Source of the DNA: Natrinema limicola JCM 13563
Lineage (GTDB): Archaea > Halobacteriota > Halobacteria > Halobacteriales > Natrialbaceae
DNA length: 64,000 nucleotides
Assembly: GCF_000337475.1 (NCBI RefSeq)
Contig: NZ_AOIT01000016.1
Coordinates: 68,608 to 132,607, forward strand
Direction of reading: 5' to 3'
Shown: positions 15,997 through 25,601 of the stretch, piece after piece
Layout: each line of letters starts with the position of its first letter
Position numbering within the stretch: the stretch's first letter is position 1
Notes under the pieces: model-generated
What the model saw: only the letters and a program-made list of their open reading frames with translations
What the model was told of the DNA's origin: nothing
Database searches by the model: none
Translations under genes and position numbers: made by a program

Positions 15997-17517
15997 TCAC
16001 TCGAGCAGCGACTCGCCGGTCATCTCGGGTGGCTGGTCGAGGTCGATGGCCTCGAGCATCGTCGGCGCGATGTCTGCGAGCGTGCCTCCTTCGCGGACGG
16101 TTCGGCCGCCGTCGGTCCCGTCGGGTGCGAGATAGACCAGCGGCACCTCGTTGTACGTGTGTGCCGTGTGGGGGTCGGCTTCGGTTCCCATGTCGTCGGC
16201 GTTACCGTGATCAGCGGTGACGAGGACGTGTGCGCCGGCGTCCTCGAGCGTCTCGACGAGCCGTCCCAACTGTTCGTCGACGGCTTCGACGGCCTCGATC
16301 GCGGCTTCGTAGTCGCCGGTGTGGCCGACCATGTCCGGGTTGGCGTAGTTTAAAACGAGGACATCCGGATCGTCGGCGTCGATAGTGTCGATCGCGGTGT
16401 CGGTCACCTCGGGGGCGCTCATCTCGGGTTGCTGGTCGTAGGTCGGCACGTCGGGACTCTCGACGATCTTCCGGATCTCGCCGTCGAACTCGACCTCGCG
16501 GCCGCCATTCAAGAAGTAGGTGACGTGGGCGTACTTCTCGGATTCGGCGATCCGTAACTGTGTCTTCCCGGCGCCTGCCAGTACCTCACCGAGGACCTGC
16601 TCGGGTTGGTTCGGCGGGTAGGCCACGGGGAGGTCGAAGGTCTTGTCGTACTGGGTCATCATCACGACCTCGGCGTCCGGTGGACTGGTCGCACACTCGT
16701 CGGCCCAGTCATCGGGTCGGATGTCCGCGAGCATCCGCGTGAGCTGTCGTGCTCGGTCGGAGCGGAAGTTGAACCAGACAACTGCGTCGCCATCTTGTAG
16801 CGCGGGCTGTCCTTCGATCACCGTCGGCTCGACGAACTCGTCAGTCTCGCCGCGGTCGTACGATTCTTCGACTGCGTCGACGGCCGAGTCGGCGGTCCAC
16901 TCAGCGTCGCGGTTGACGATGGCGTCGTAGGCCCGCTTCGTCCGCTCCCAGTTCTGGTCGCGGTCCATCGCGTAGTAGCGGCCCGAGACCGTCGCAACGT
17001 CGCCGGTACCGTGCTCGGCGATCACGTCCTCGAGCGTCCCGAGGTACTCCCGGCCCCCGGTCGGCGAGGTGTCTCGCCCGTCGGTGATCGCGTGGGTAAC
17101 GGCCTCGACGTCGCGGTCGGCCGCCAGCTCGATCAGCGCGTGGAGGTGTTCCTGATCGGAATGGACGCCGCCGTCGCTGACGAGGCCAACGAAGTGAACG
17201 CGGCCATCGTTGTCACGCGCCCGATCGAACGCCCCGTTGATCGCGTCGTTCTCCCGGAAGGAGCCGTCCGCGATGGAATCCGAGATGCGAGTGTACTCCT
17301 GATAGACGACGCGGCCGGCACCGATGTTCAGGTGGCCGACCTCGCTGTTGCCCATCTGTCCCTCGGGGAGGCCGACGCGTCGACCGGCGACCTCGAGCCG
17401 GCCGTACGCGCCCGACTCCGCGAGGCGGTCGAAGACAGGCGTTTCGGCCGCGTCGACCGCGTCCCTGCCGCCGTCACCGAGTCCCCAGCCGTCGAGAACG
17501 ATCAGCGCAGCTTCCAT
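15997..17517 (-). CDS. gpmI: 2,3-bisphosphoglycerate-independent phosphoglycerate mutase
   Basis: 506 aa, the usual length for the iPGM form rather than the shorter archaeal ApgM. It opens with a metal-binding Asp in LIVLDGWGLGD (D9), and the nucleophile S58 lies in GQMGNSEVGHLNIGAG. The C-terminal metal motif is TADHGNADDMG. It interconverts 3- and 2-phosphoglycerate in the cytoplasm using two Mn ions. The gene stands alone. A bacterial-type enzyme is common in haloarchaea. Confidence 0.93.
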   Translation of the reverse strand: MEAALIVLDGWGLGDGGRDAVDAAETPVFDRLAESGAYGRLEVAGRRVGLPEGQMGNSEVGHLNIGAGRVVYQEYTRISDSIADGSFRENDAINGAFDRARDNDGRVHFVGLVSDGGVHSDQEHLHALIELAADRDVEAVTHAITDGRDTSPTGGREYLGTLEDVIAEHGTGDVATVSGRYYAMDRDQNWERTKRAYDAIVNRDAEWTADSAVDAVEESYDRGETDEFVEPTVIEGQPALQDGDAVVWFNFRSDRARQLTRMLADIRPDDWADECATSPPDAEVVMMTQYDKTFDLPVAYPPNQPEQVLGEVLAGAGKTQLRIAESEKYAHVTYFLNGGREVEFDGEIRKIVESPDVPTYDQQPEMSAPEVTDTAIDTIDADDPDVLVLNYANPDMVGHTGDYEAAIEAVEAVDEQLGRLVETLEDAGAHVLVTADHGNADDMGTEADPHTAHTYNEVPLVYLAPDGTDGGRTVREGGTLADIAPTMLEAIDLDQPPEMTGESLLE

Positions 17518-17702
17518 ACCAGATCGGAAACCAGCATGTCCTAACTACCTGTCGTTGTCGTCGTCAGCGGCGGCCGGCTACAGGGACCGCTCGTCCCCAA
17601 CGTATCAGTATTGAGTTATCTCTGTCGTTCGGCTCGAGCGACCGGGCTCTGCCTGACTGTGTCGCGTAGATGAGTCGACTCGAGCCAGCTAATGTCGTGT
17701 GG

Positions 17703-17966
17703 TCAGTCGTCGTGACAGTGGTCGAACGTCGTCCCGCAGTCGCCACAGACGGTCGCATTGCCGGGCGTGCTCCGCTGTGCGAAGACAGCCCCGCACTCGT
17801 CACAGATCATAAAGAGCCGGTGTTCCGGCGGGACGCCGGCCTCGAAGTCGGCCCGGATCCAGGCGTCGGGATTCCCCGCTTCGTAGATGGTGATCCCGGA
17901 TCCGTTCTGTCGCCAGTTGATCGCACGCTCGTCGGAGGGAACGGTCGCCGATTCTCGCTCGGACAT
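17703..17966 (-). CDS. Small zinc-ribbon protein of unknown function
   Basis: 87 aa. A short N-terminal module (WRQNGSGITIYEAGNPDAWI) is followed by a zinc ribbon with CDEC and CGDC pairs and a final His/Cys-rich tail. The start at 17966 was preferred over an ATG at 17999 because a TATA-like stretch on the minus strand near 18010-18021 would place transcription start between the two. No enzyme motif seen. It is divergent from nurA. Confidence 0.65.
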   Translation of the reverse strand: MSERESATVPSDERAINWRQNGSGITIYEAGNPDAWIRADFEAGVPPEHRLFMICDECGAVFAQRSTPGNATVCGDCGTTFDHCHDD

Positions 17967-18092
17967 CCAGATATCTCCAGCCTCGAGCCGTCCATACATA
18001 CGCTTTCTGATAGTAATTTACACGGACCTGAGTCAACATCGTTGTCGTTCACGACCACTGGCTTTTTGCGGGTCGGGCGGGAGCACCTTCTC

Positions 18093-19370
18093 ATGACGCT
18101 CGATCCGGTCCACTTCGACGGTATCGCACGGCTCGCGAGGCGGATCGACCCCGGGACCGACGAGCGCGACCGTCGCGCCTTCGCCGAGACCGTCTGGGAG
18201 GAGTTCCTCGATCCCTTGCTCGATGACGGCCGGCGGGTTCTCGAGCCGGTCGACGAACAGGCGCGGCGACTGGTCGACTGCGAGGCGGTCGCGTTGCGCG
18301 ACCGCGAGTTTCCGACCGAACACGGCCTCGACGCGGGGACGATCAACCCGACGACGTTCAAAAACGGGCTCGTCATCGACATCGCGCAGGCGGCGATGAG
18401 CGCGACCCCGAGCGAGCTCGACCTCCACCGGTCGCGGACGACCGTGATGACGGTTCACTCGAACGACGAGACGATGACCGTCGACGAGACGTGGGGCACG
18501 TTCGACGAAGGCTACAGCCGGAGCCGCGCGGTCAAGATCCCGCCGCTACCGCGGTTCGCGGAGGGCGTTGTCCACGCGCTGGCGCTGTACCTCGCGGAGA
18601 GTACTCATGCCCGTGACCACGCTGAGGCGGTGTCGGATCTGCTCGTTCTCGACGGGCCGCTGTATCCCCGTGGCCTGCTACGCTGGGCCGACCAGCACCC
18701 CGATCTGGCCGACTTCCTGCTCGACGACCCCCGGCCGACGACCGTCCTCGAGAACTACGTTCGACTGGTCGAGGCGTTCGTCGACCGGGACGTGCCGCTC
18801 GTCGGCTTCGTGAAAAATCCCGCGACGCGCGTCATCACGCGGACGCTAAAGGACAAGCGAGAGATCGACGTCAGCGTGCCGTGGGCGGACGATTCGGCGC
18901 TGTTTACCCGGCTGCTCGAGCGCGGCGAGTACGTCGACGACGTCGATGGCGAGCGCTGGGACCGTGATACCTCGGCGCTGACCTATACGAATTGGTTCCG
19001 CTCGCGCGGTGGCGTCGATCGACCGCTGTCGGCCGAGGGTGATGCACTCGGCGTCGACCGACGGCTCGAGCGGCCGGCCTACGAGGTCACGTTTTTCGTC
19101 GTCTACGATCCGCGCGACGACCTGTTGTATCGAATCGAGGCCCCCTATGCGTTTACGAAGGACCCGGAGACGCGCGAGCGACTGACGATGCAGCTGTTAC
19201 AGGACGTTGCCGTCGCGCACGGGCCGCCGACGATCGTCGAAAAAGCCGACGAACTCGCTCGGATCAGCAACGCGGAGAAGGCATCGCTTCGCGAGACGCT
19301 CGAGGCACAGTTCGACACCGTGCAGGACCGGACCTACGACGACCACCGCTGGGACGAACAGCCGTACTGA
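18093..19370 (+). CDS. nurA: DNA double-strand break repair nuclease NurA
   Basis: 425 aa, NurA-like. It has an N-terminal helical part, central ALYLAESTHARDH, then LLVLDGPLYPRGLL, with a later segment GFVKNPATRVITRTL and a basic/acidic C-terminal helix. NurA is a manganese-dependent 5'-3' nuclease that works with the HerA translocase in end resection. Start at ATG 18093, following a T-rich element about 29 bases upstream. A HerA gene lies 2.3 kb downstream on the same strand but is separated by three other genes. Confidence 0.8.
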   Translation: MTLDPVHFDGIARLARRIDPGTDERDRRAFAETVWEEFLDPLLDDGRRVLEPVDEQARRLVDCEAVALRDREFPTEHGLDAGTINPTTFKNGLVIDIAQAAMSATPSELDLHRSRTTVMTVHSNDETMTVDETWGTFDEGYSRSRAVKIPPLPRFAEGVVHALALYLAESTHARDHAEAVSDLLVLDGPLYPRGLLRWADQHPDLADFLLDDPRPTTVLENYVRLVEAFVDRDVPLVGFVKNPATRVITRTLKDKREIDVSVPWADDSALFTRLLERGEYVDDVDGERWDRDTSALTYTNWFRSRGGVDRPLSAEGDALGVDRRLERPAYEVTFFVVYDPRDDLLYRIEAPYAFTKDPETRERLTMQLLQDVAVAHGPPTIVEKADELARISNAEKASLRETLEAQFDTVQDRTYDDHRWDEQPY

Positions 19371-19389
19371 CCGGGTCGCACCGATCCGG

Positions 19390-19725
19390 TCACTCGGCGT
19401 CGTTTTTTTCGACCTCGAGATCGACGTCTTCGGGATCGACCCCGATACGGGCGAACTGGGTTCGGACGTGTTCTTTCGCTCCCTCGAGGGCCTGTTCGCG
19501 GGTGTCGAACCCACGCGGCATCGGCGACTCGAAGGCGAGATTGACCTCGCGGCCGTCGACGAGCTGGGTCGTCCCCCCGCTATCGACCTCGTAGAACTCA
19601 TCACAAACCCAGACGTACGCGGCGTCTTCGTCCGGTGCGCCGCGGAACGAGGGGGCTCGTTCACCTCGCTCGTACAGTGTGCCGGTGAGTTCCGTCCCGC
19701 CAGCACGACCGCGTACCTGAAGCAT
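19390..19725 (-). CDS. Conserved haloarchaeal protein (DUF7113-like)
   Basis: 111 aa from the ATG at 19725 (MLQVRGRAGGTELTGTLYER). It contains AYVWVCDEFYEVDSGG and a C-terminal acidic tail. The pattern matches a haloarchaeal family I recall as DUF7113. No known motif. It is convergent with nurA, separated by about 20 bases. Function unknown. Confidence 0.6.
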   Translation of the reverse strand: MLQVRGRAGGTELTGTLYERGERAPSFRGAPDEDAAYVWVCDEFYEVDSGGTTQLVDGREVNLAFESPMPRGFDTREQALEGAKEHVRTQFARIGVDPEDVDLEVEKNDAE

Positions 19726-20073
19726 GAGTGATGATACGCCTCGCGGACGCAAAAATACAGCGCTCATTCCGTCCAGACGCGCCGTTCGGCCAGTGCGAGG
19801 CGGTATGACAGTCGTGGCGACGACCGACGGCTCTCGTCTCGGTTACGGCATGATTCTGTTGACCCGTCTGCATCAGCGAGACGCACGCGGACCGACTCCC
19901 GTGTCGACTCGCGCGATCTGAAACCACTGAGCGAGCTCCAATGGTAATTCCCATTGTTGGGTATTCACAAGGAGTTCAGCATGTTACGGAGCGGATACCG
20001 GAGTACTGGCGCATTCACGACCCAAATTCTTTTGGAACTGGTCTTATGCCCCTTGCATGGATTGCTAAGGACA

Positions 20074-20703
20074 ATGACTTCGGACGCTCACATCGGCGAC
20101 GATATCACCCCTGGGCCGCTCGTTAACGTCCCGGCGGAGTGTTACGAAATCCTTCGTCATCCACGCCGGCTTCGCGTTCTCGAGATTCTCGGCAGCCGGC
20201 AAACACGACTGTCCCTATCGGACCTGACGACGGCACTGATCGACCGAATGAACTCGGAGATTCCGACCGGGCAGGCACGACACGACGTGCGGATCAGTCT
20301 CGTTCACAATCACCTGCCACGACTCGAGGACGCCGGGATCATCGACCGGACTGACACTGGTATCGCACTCGTCGACGAACCGCCGGTACGTCCCACGGAC
20401 CTCTCGATCTTTCTCGAGGCCTGTGCGGACGAGGACGCCGAAAAACTGCTCGAAACACTCGTCGATCCAGTCCGGATGCGGATTCTCTCCGTGCTCGAAG
20501 CGACCGACCGACCGCTCTCGCTCGAGCAACTCGCGACGCAGCTCAGCGCATGCACCGGCGGACCGTTTTGCGACGGCGACCGCGCGGCGATCGCACTGCA
20601 CCATTCTCACCTTCCCGCGATGGCCGACGTCGGCGTTATCAGCTACGATCACGACTCGAAGCTAATAACGCGGTACGACGACAGCGTCTCGATCGTCCAG
20701 TAG
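20074..20703 (+). CDS. Twin winged-helix regulator (two DUF7344-like domains)
   Basis: 209 aa with an internal duplication. Residues about 20-100 (ILRHPRRLRVLEILG) and about 120-205 (LVDPVRMRILSVLEA) are both HTH-like, each followed by an HNHLPRLEDAGII or HHSHLPAMADVGVI recognition/wing segment. Tandem domains of this type are common in haloarchaeal transcription regulators. The ATG at 20074 was chosen because it opens a typical acidic N-terminus and a TATA-like TTAT sits about 29 bases upstream. Targets unknown. Confidence 0.75.
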   Translation: MTSDAHIGDDITPGPLVNVPAECYEILRHPRRLRVLEILGSRQTRLSLSDLTTALIDRMNSEIPTGQARHDVRISLVHNHLPRLEDAGIIDRTDTGIALVDEPPVRPTDLSIFLEACADEDAEKLLETLVDPVRMRILSVLEATDRPLSLEQLATQLSACTGGPFCDGDRAAIALHHSHLPAMADVGVISYDHDSKLITRYDDSVSIVQ

Positions 20704-20841
20704 TCGCCGGCAGCGTCCCACCTGTTCCCCGTTTTCACGTCGATACTGCGCGGTCGTCCGTCCCATCGGTCGCCGCCTGTTGGTCGCCGCGCCGGAAACG
20801 ACAAGCGTGTTCGCGGTGAGCATCGTACGCACGATACAGGA

Positions 20842-21624
20842 ATGACGGTGCCACGCGCAGACACCGGCCGCGATGGCATGGCAAGCGACGGTCGCAGAGC
20901 TGTCGTCGTTATTGGAGCCGCCGTTTTGCTCGCGCTTTCGATAGCCGGCGTCGCGGGGACGGCCGTCGCGATCGATCAGGTCGCGATCCTCTCCCCGGAG
21001 CCGATGACAGTCAACGCCACACCCGGCGAGACGATCACGATCGAGCTCTCCCTCTGGAGTCAGGGCGGTCACGGTGGCGAAGGCGTCAGCGCAGTGACCG
21101 TGATCGCACAGTATCACCCGGACTACCTCGAGGTGACTGATATCGAACGAGGCCCGTGGCTCGAGGGTGAGAAAGCTGCGGTCCACACGGAAACGGCGAT
21201 CGCCAACGAGCAGGGGACGACGGTCATCGAACAGCGCCACGAGCCGGTCGCTGGGGGGACAGCCGGGAGTGGCACAATCGCGACACTGACAGTCACCGTT
21301 ACTGCGGATGCACCTGCCGGAACGACGACGATTTCGTTTGCCGAGAGTACGGTCGACCTCACCGGTGACTATATGAGCGCGCTCGTCGACGAGTCCGCGA
21401 CGATTACCATCGCCGGCGGCAACGAACCCCTCGAGTCGTACAATCACACCGACCCCGACGACCTGACGCTCGAGTTCGATGAGACGGGGACGACGAATGA
21501 CTCGAGCGACGACGGGGCGGGTGCCGGTGGAGTGCCGATTCCAGGCTTTACGGCCGGACTCGCGCTGGTGGCTGTGTCTGTTGCCGCGGGGGCGCTGTGG
21601 ATCAGTCGAACCAGTCTGCGTTGA
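20842..21624 (+). CDS. Secreted cohesin-like surface protein with PGF-CTERM anchor
   Basis: 260 aa. There is an N-terminal Sec-type hydrophobic segment (about residues 20-42), then a cohesin-like beta domain (MTVNATPGETITIELSLW, later TLTVTVTADAPAGTTTISFA). A Thr/Asp/Ser-rich linker leads to PGF at 234-236, a membrane helix and a short basic tail RTSLR. That tripartite tail is the archaeosortase A sorting signal. ArtA is encoded at 56633 in this window. Several N-x-S/T sequons occur. A partner dockerin is not seen. An ATG at 20878 is an alternative start. Confidence 0.75.
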   Translation: MTVPRADTGRDGMASDGRRAVVVIGAAVLLALSIAGVAGTAVAIDQVAILSPEPMTVNATPGETITIELSLWSQGGHGGEGVSAVTVIAQYHPDYLEVTDIERGPWLEGEKAAVHTETAIANEQGTTVIEQRHEPVAGGTAGSGTIATLTVTVTADAPAGTTTISFAESTVDLTGDYMSALVDESATITIAGGNEPLESYNHTDPDDLTLEFDETGTTNDSSDDGAGAGGVPIPGFTAGLALVAVSVAAGALWISRTSLR

Positions 21625-21681
21625 GAGAGTCCGTCCGACTGGAGGGAAACGCGTTTTAGGGCTGGGACGGATGAACCTCAT

Positions 21682-23586
21682 ATGACTGATCTGGGAGACT
21701 TCGGCGATTTCGACGCCGACGCCGATGCTGACGAGGGATCGGCGGCCAATGCAACCGACTCGTCGACGGCATCGGCAGGAACTGACGAGCCGTCGACTGC
21801 GAGTTCGACGACCGACGGCTCGAGCGACGCGTTCGAGTCGACGCCGGTCGAACCCAGTGGCGACGATGTCGGCATCGGTGCGCTCTGTGTCTCCCAGGGA
21901 CTGCGTATCGCCGAGGACGGCGACGATACGACCCTGCAGGCCTACATCACCCGCGGCAATCGATCATCGATCCGCATCGGGAGCTACCTGCTCGCGCCCT
22001 ATCCCGACGGTGAGACGCTGTTCTGTCGGATTACGGGACTCGAGTACGCCCAGCAGTACCACGCCGACGACGCGACGGAGATTCATGCCCGGCGGGCGAT
22101 GCGCTCCGATGGCATCGACGAATCCGACTACAAGTTCGTCGCGACCCTCGAGCCCGTCGCCGTCCTTTACGAGGATCGCGCGGAACCACGTTCCGCGGAC
22201 GACTCGAGCGGGCGGAGCCCGCAAGAGGGAGGCGAATTGAAGCGCCGGATGACCGATCGCGTGCCGAAACCGCAGACCGTGATCCGACAGGCCGACGACA
22301 CCGAGGCGATCAAGACCGGGCTGAAGATGCCAGAGGACGGCGTCTTTCTGGGCCATCTTTCCGTCGGCGGCGAAAAGGTCCGGACGGCAGCGTCCCCACC
22401 GACGATCGATTACCGGCTGAAAGACGACTACGAAGCGGGTGATCCGCTCGTCTTCCGACACACGCTGATCGCCGGTGGGACTGGCTCAGGGAAGACCCAC
22501 GGGGCGAAGAACATCCTGCGGCAATATCTCGCCGACGAGCGCACATATCCGATGGCCGACGGTCGTACGGTGCAACCCGCGGTCGTCCAGTTCGACCCAC
22601 AGGATGAGTACGCCCAGATGCACGACGACAACCCCGACCTGGACAGCGACTTCGCGCGCCGCCTCGAGCGCGAGGGGATCGCTTACGGCGGCGTCTCCGA
22701 TACGACGGCGTTCGTCCCGAAAGTCGGCTCGGCGTCGTACGCGGCGGGCCACCACCGCGCGAAGCAGGTCGAATTCACGATCCCCTTCTCGATGGTCCAC
22801 GACAACCCGTGGCTGGTCGCGGGCAGCGGATTGAACGACAACCAGTACGGCGCGCTCGTCAGCGTGCTCCTGCCGCGGTTCCGGAACCAGTACGGCGAGG
22901 CTGGCACCTACGAGGAGTTCACCACGTTCCTCGACGATCCCGCACTGCGTGAGGAACTCGACGAGTCCGGCCGCGTCCACGAGGCGACGTTCGACGCCGT
23001 GCGCCGGCGTGTGCTCGGCTTCGGCCACGTCTTCGACCAGGATGCCCGGCCAATTACGGAGTTGGTCCACGAGTTCGTCCGGCCCGGCGGGCTCACCGTC
23101 GTCCCGACCTACCACATCAATGATACGCGGGCAACCGAAACCATCGTCCTCGCGGTCTCGTCGCTGCTGATCGATCAGAAACTCTCGAACGATCCGACCT
23201 ACGACCGGATCAAGGAAACGCCGCTCGTGCTGGGAATGGACGAGGCACACAACTTCCTGACTGACGCCGACAGCGTGCAGGCGGGAAAAGTCATCACCAA
23301 GTTCACCGAGGCCGCCAAACAGGGCCGCAAGGAGCGACTTGGCCTCTTTCTCATTACGCAGGACCCCCAAGACATCCACGATGCCGTCTTCAAACAGATC
23401 AACACGACCATCGTGTTGAATCTCGGCGACGAGGACGCCATCAAGAGCGTGAATATTCCGAGCAACCTCGAGTCGAAGGTCCCCTACATGGAGAAAGGCC
23501 AGATGGTCGTCTACTCGCCCGACAATTCGGAGCCGGTCGAACTGATCGGCCTGCCGACGTGTCTGACTCGGCACGGGCGGGACTGA
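21682..23586 (+). CDS. herA: HerA-type ATP-dependent DNA translocase/helicase
   Basis: 634 aa. The first 60 residues are an acidic Ser/Thr/Asp-rich extension. An OB-like N-terminal domain follows, then Walker A at 264-272 (AGGTGSGKT), Walker B/DEAH-like LGMDEAHNFL and an RKERLGLFLITQDP sensor region. HerA hexamers pump DNA and regulate NurA. A TTTTAGG box lies about 28 bases before the ATG. The N-terminal acidic extension is longer than in non-halophiles. Confidence 0.82.
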   Translation: MTDLGDFGDFDADADADEGSAANATDSSTASAGTDEPSTASSTTDGSSDAFESTPVEPSGDDVGIGALCVSQGLRIAEDGDDTTLQAYITRGNRSSIRIGSYLLAPYPDGETLFCRITGLEYAQQYHADDATEIHARRAMRSDGIDESDYKFVATLEPVAVLYEDRAEPRSADDSSGRSPQEGGELKRRMTDRVPKPQTVIRQADDTEAIKTGLKMPEDGVFLGHLSVGGEKVRTAASPPTIDYRLKDDYEAGDPLVFRHTLIAGGTGSGKTHGAKNILRQYLADERTYPMADGRTVQPAVVQFDPQDEYAQMHDDNPDLDSDFARRLEREGIAYGGVSDTTAFVPKVGSASYAAGHHRAKQVEFTIPFSMVHDNPWLVAGSGLNDNQYGALVSVLLPRFRNQYGEAGTYEEFTTFLDDPALREELDESGRVHEATFDAVRRRVLGFGHVFDQDARPITELVHEFVRPGGLTVVPTYHINDTRATETIVLAVSSLLIDQKLSNDPTYDRIKETPLVLGMDEAHNFLTDADSVQAGKVITKFTEAAKQGRKERLGLFLITQDPQDIHDAVFKQINTTIVLNLGDEDAIKSVNIPSNLESKVPYMEKGQMVVYSPDNSEPVELIGLPTCLTRHGRD

Positions 23587-23807
23587 CCTGACGACGGCGG
23601 ATTGAGGCGAGGGGCAGTTCCGGCGTGCTCGAGCGCGCTGGTCGATCTCGCAGCCGGTCAGTCGTCGTGACGTGCCGTCGGCTCGCCGGCGTTATGGCTC
23701 GAGCCTGCTGAGAGGAGAGGAAATCGTCAGGAACGGCCACAGTGTCCGTGACATCGTCGCGACCGCACTCGGTGGCCGTCCGCGTCGTCAGAGGGTGCTC
23801 GCGTGCG

Positions 23808-25421
23808 TTATCCCTGCCCGACCATCGACTCTTCTTCGTCCCACTCCTGTTCCTGCAGCTCGTATTTCTGGATCTTGCCCGTCGCCGTCTTCGGGAGGGA
23901 GTTGACGAACTCGACGCGGTGGACGACCTTGTAGCCGGCGAGTCGCTCGCGCGTGAACTCCGTCAGTTCGTCTTCGGAGACTGGCGGGTTCTGTGGGTCG
24001 TCGTTCGACGGCACGACGAACGCCTTCGGCGTCTCGCCCCACTTCTCACTGGGCGAGGGGATCACGGCCACGTCGGCGACTGCCTCGTGGTCGAACAGCG
24101 TGTCCTCGAGTTCGATGCTCGAGATGTTCTCCCCGCCGGAGATGATGATGTCTTTCTCGCGGTCCTGGATCGAGAGCATTCCCTTCTCGTTGACGACGGC
24201 GAGGTCACCAGTGTGGAACCAGCCCTCGCGCTTGTCGTTGAACGCTTCCTCGGTCTCCTCGGGTTTCTCCCAGTAACCTTCCATGACCTGGTTGCCGCGG
24301 ACGAGGATCTCGCCGATCGACTCGTCGTCCCACGGGACCTCGTTGCCGTCGTCGTCGACGACTTCGATCTCGGTGGCCAGCGGGGCGATGCCCTGGCGCT
24401 TTTTGAGCCCGAAGCGCTCCTCGCTGTCCTCGTCGATCAGGCGACGGGTCGCGGAGGTGCCGATGAGCGGGCCGGTCTCGGTCGCCCCGTAGAGCTGGCG
24501 GAAGTGCCAGCCGAACGTCTCTTCGACGGTGCGGATGACGCTTTCTGGCGGCGCGGCACCGGCAGCGGTGACGCGCATCGGGTTGTCGCCCTCGGTGGAG
24601 ACGTCGTTCTCCTCGTAGTACTCGTCGAGCATGCTGAGGACCGTCGGCGCACAGCAGAGGAACGAGACGTCTTCGTCGTTGATCTGCTGGAAGATCTCCT
24701 CGGCGTCGACGCCGCGGGTACAGACGTGTTTCGCACCGATGCCCGTGATAGCGTAGATGTGGCCCCAGCCGTTGACGTGGAACATCGGCAGGGTCCAGAG
24801 GTAGACGTCGTCGTCGCTGATCTCGTGGTGGATCGTCACGAGCTGGGCGTGCAGCGACTCGGTGCGGTGGGTCCGCATGACGCCTTTCGGGTCGCCGGTC
24901 GTCCCAGAGGTGTAATTGATCGTGATGACGTCGTCTTCGCTCATCTCGGGGCGCTCGTAGTCGGGCTCGACGTCCGCGATGAGGTCGTCGAAGTCCTCCC
25001 AGTCACCCTCGACTTCGTCAGCGTCGTTCGTGATGAAGATCTCCGTCGGGACGTCGTCGCGGATCGCTTCGATCTTGTCGGCGTACTCGTAGTCAGCGAT
25101 GATCGCTTTCGTGTCAGAGTCGTTGAGCAGGTACTCGTAGTCCTCGGGAGTCAGCCGGTAGTTCAGCGGCGTGTGGATAGCGCCGAGTTGCATGATCCCG
25201 TAGGCAGACTCGAGCTGGTAGTGGGTGTTGGGGTCGAGAACGGCCACGCGGTCGCCCTTCTCGATGCCACGCTCTTGTAGCACCGTCGAGAGGCGGTCGG
25301 CTCGGTCGCCGAACTCCTCGTACGTGAACCGTTCACCCGTCGTCGCGACGATCGCTTCTTCGTCGCCGTAGTACTTGCGCGCCCGGTCGAGGAAATCGGT
25401 CACCAACAGTGGGACTTCCAT
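23808..25421 (-). CDS. Acyl-CoA synthetase (AMP-binding, long-chain fatty acid-CoA ligase type)
   Basis: 537 aa from MEVPLLVTDF. The P-loop is YTSGTTGDPKGV, the A5 motif YGATETGP, the A7 motif GWFHTGDLA, and the terminal catalytic lysine is in LPKTATGKIQKY. It activates a carboxylic acid with ATP and CoA. Start chosen at 25421 over an ATG at 25433: the box ATTATAAT on the minus strand (25443-25450) is centred 26 bases upstream. It could supply acyl-CoA to beta-oxidation; a link to the ACP operon is not shown. Substrate chain length cannot be told. Confidence 0.85.
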   Translation of the reverse strand: MEVPLLVTDFLDRARKYYGDEEAIVATTGERFTYEEFGDRADRLSTVLQERGIEKGDRVAVLDPNTHYQLESAYGIMQLGAIHTPLNYRLTPEDYEYLLNDSDTKAIIADYEYADKIEAIRDDVPTEIFITNDADEVEGDWEDFDDLIADVEPDYERPEMSEDDVITINYTSGTTGDPKGVMRTHRTESLHAQLVTIHHEISDDDVYLWTLPMFHVNGWGHIYAITGIGAKHVCTRGVDAEEIFQQINDEDVSFLCCAPTVLSMLDEYYEENDVSTEGDNPMRVTAAGAAPPESVIRTVEETFGWHFRQLYGATETGPLIGTSATRRLIDEDSEERFGLKKRQGIAPLATEIEVVDDDGNEVPWDDESIGEILVRGNQVMEGYWEKPEETEEAFNDKREGWFHTGDLAVVNEKGMLSIQDREKDIIISGGENISSIELEDTLFDHEAVADVAVIPSPSEKWGETPKAFVVPSNDDPQNPPVSEDELTEFTRERLAGYKVVHRVEFVNSLPKTATGKIQKYELQEQEWDEEESMVGQG

Positions 25422-25601
25422 ATACCCCGTCATCGAACATTGATTATAATATTCTTTATGGAGTCATCCCGTGTTTCAGTACAGCAATTTGATGCGTACC
25501 AATTACTGTAATTTTTGTCTGACATCTTTTTCCTGTTCCCGACGCGTCGTCTCGAGACCGATCGAGACGCGTAGCGGTTGTCTGTGACTGTCTCGGTCGT
25601 G

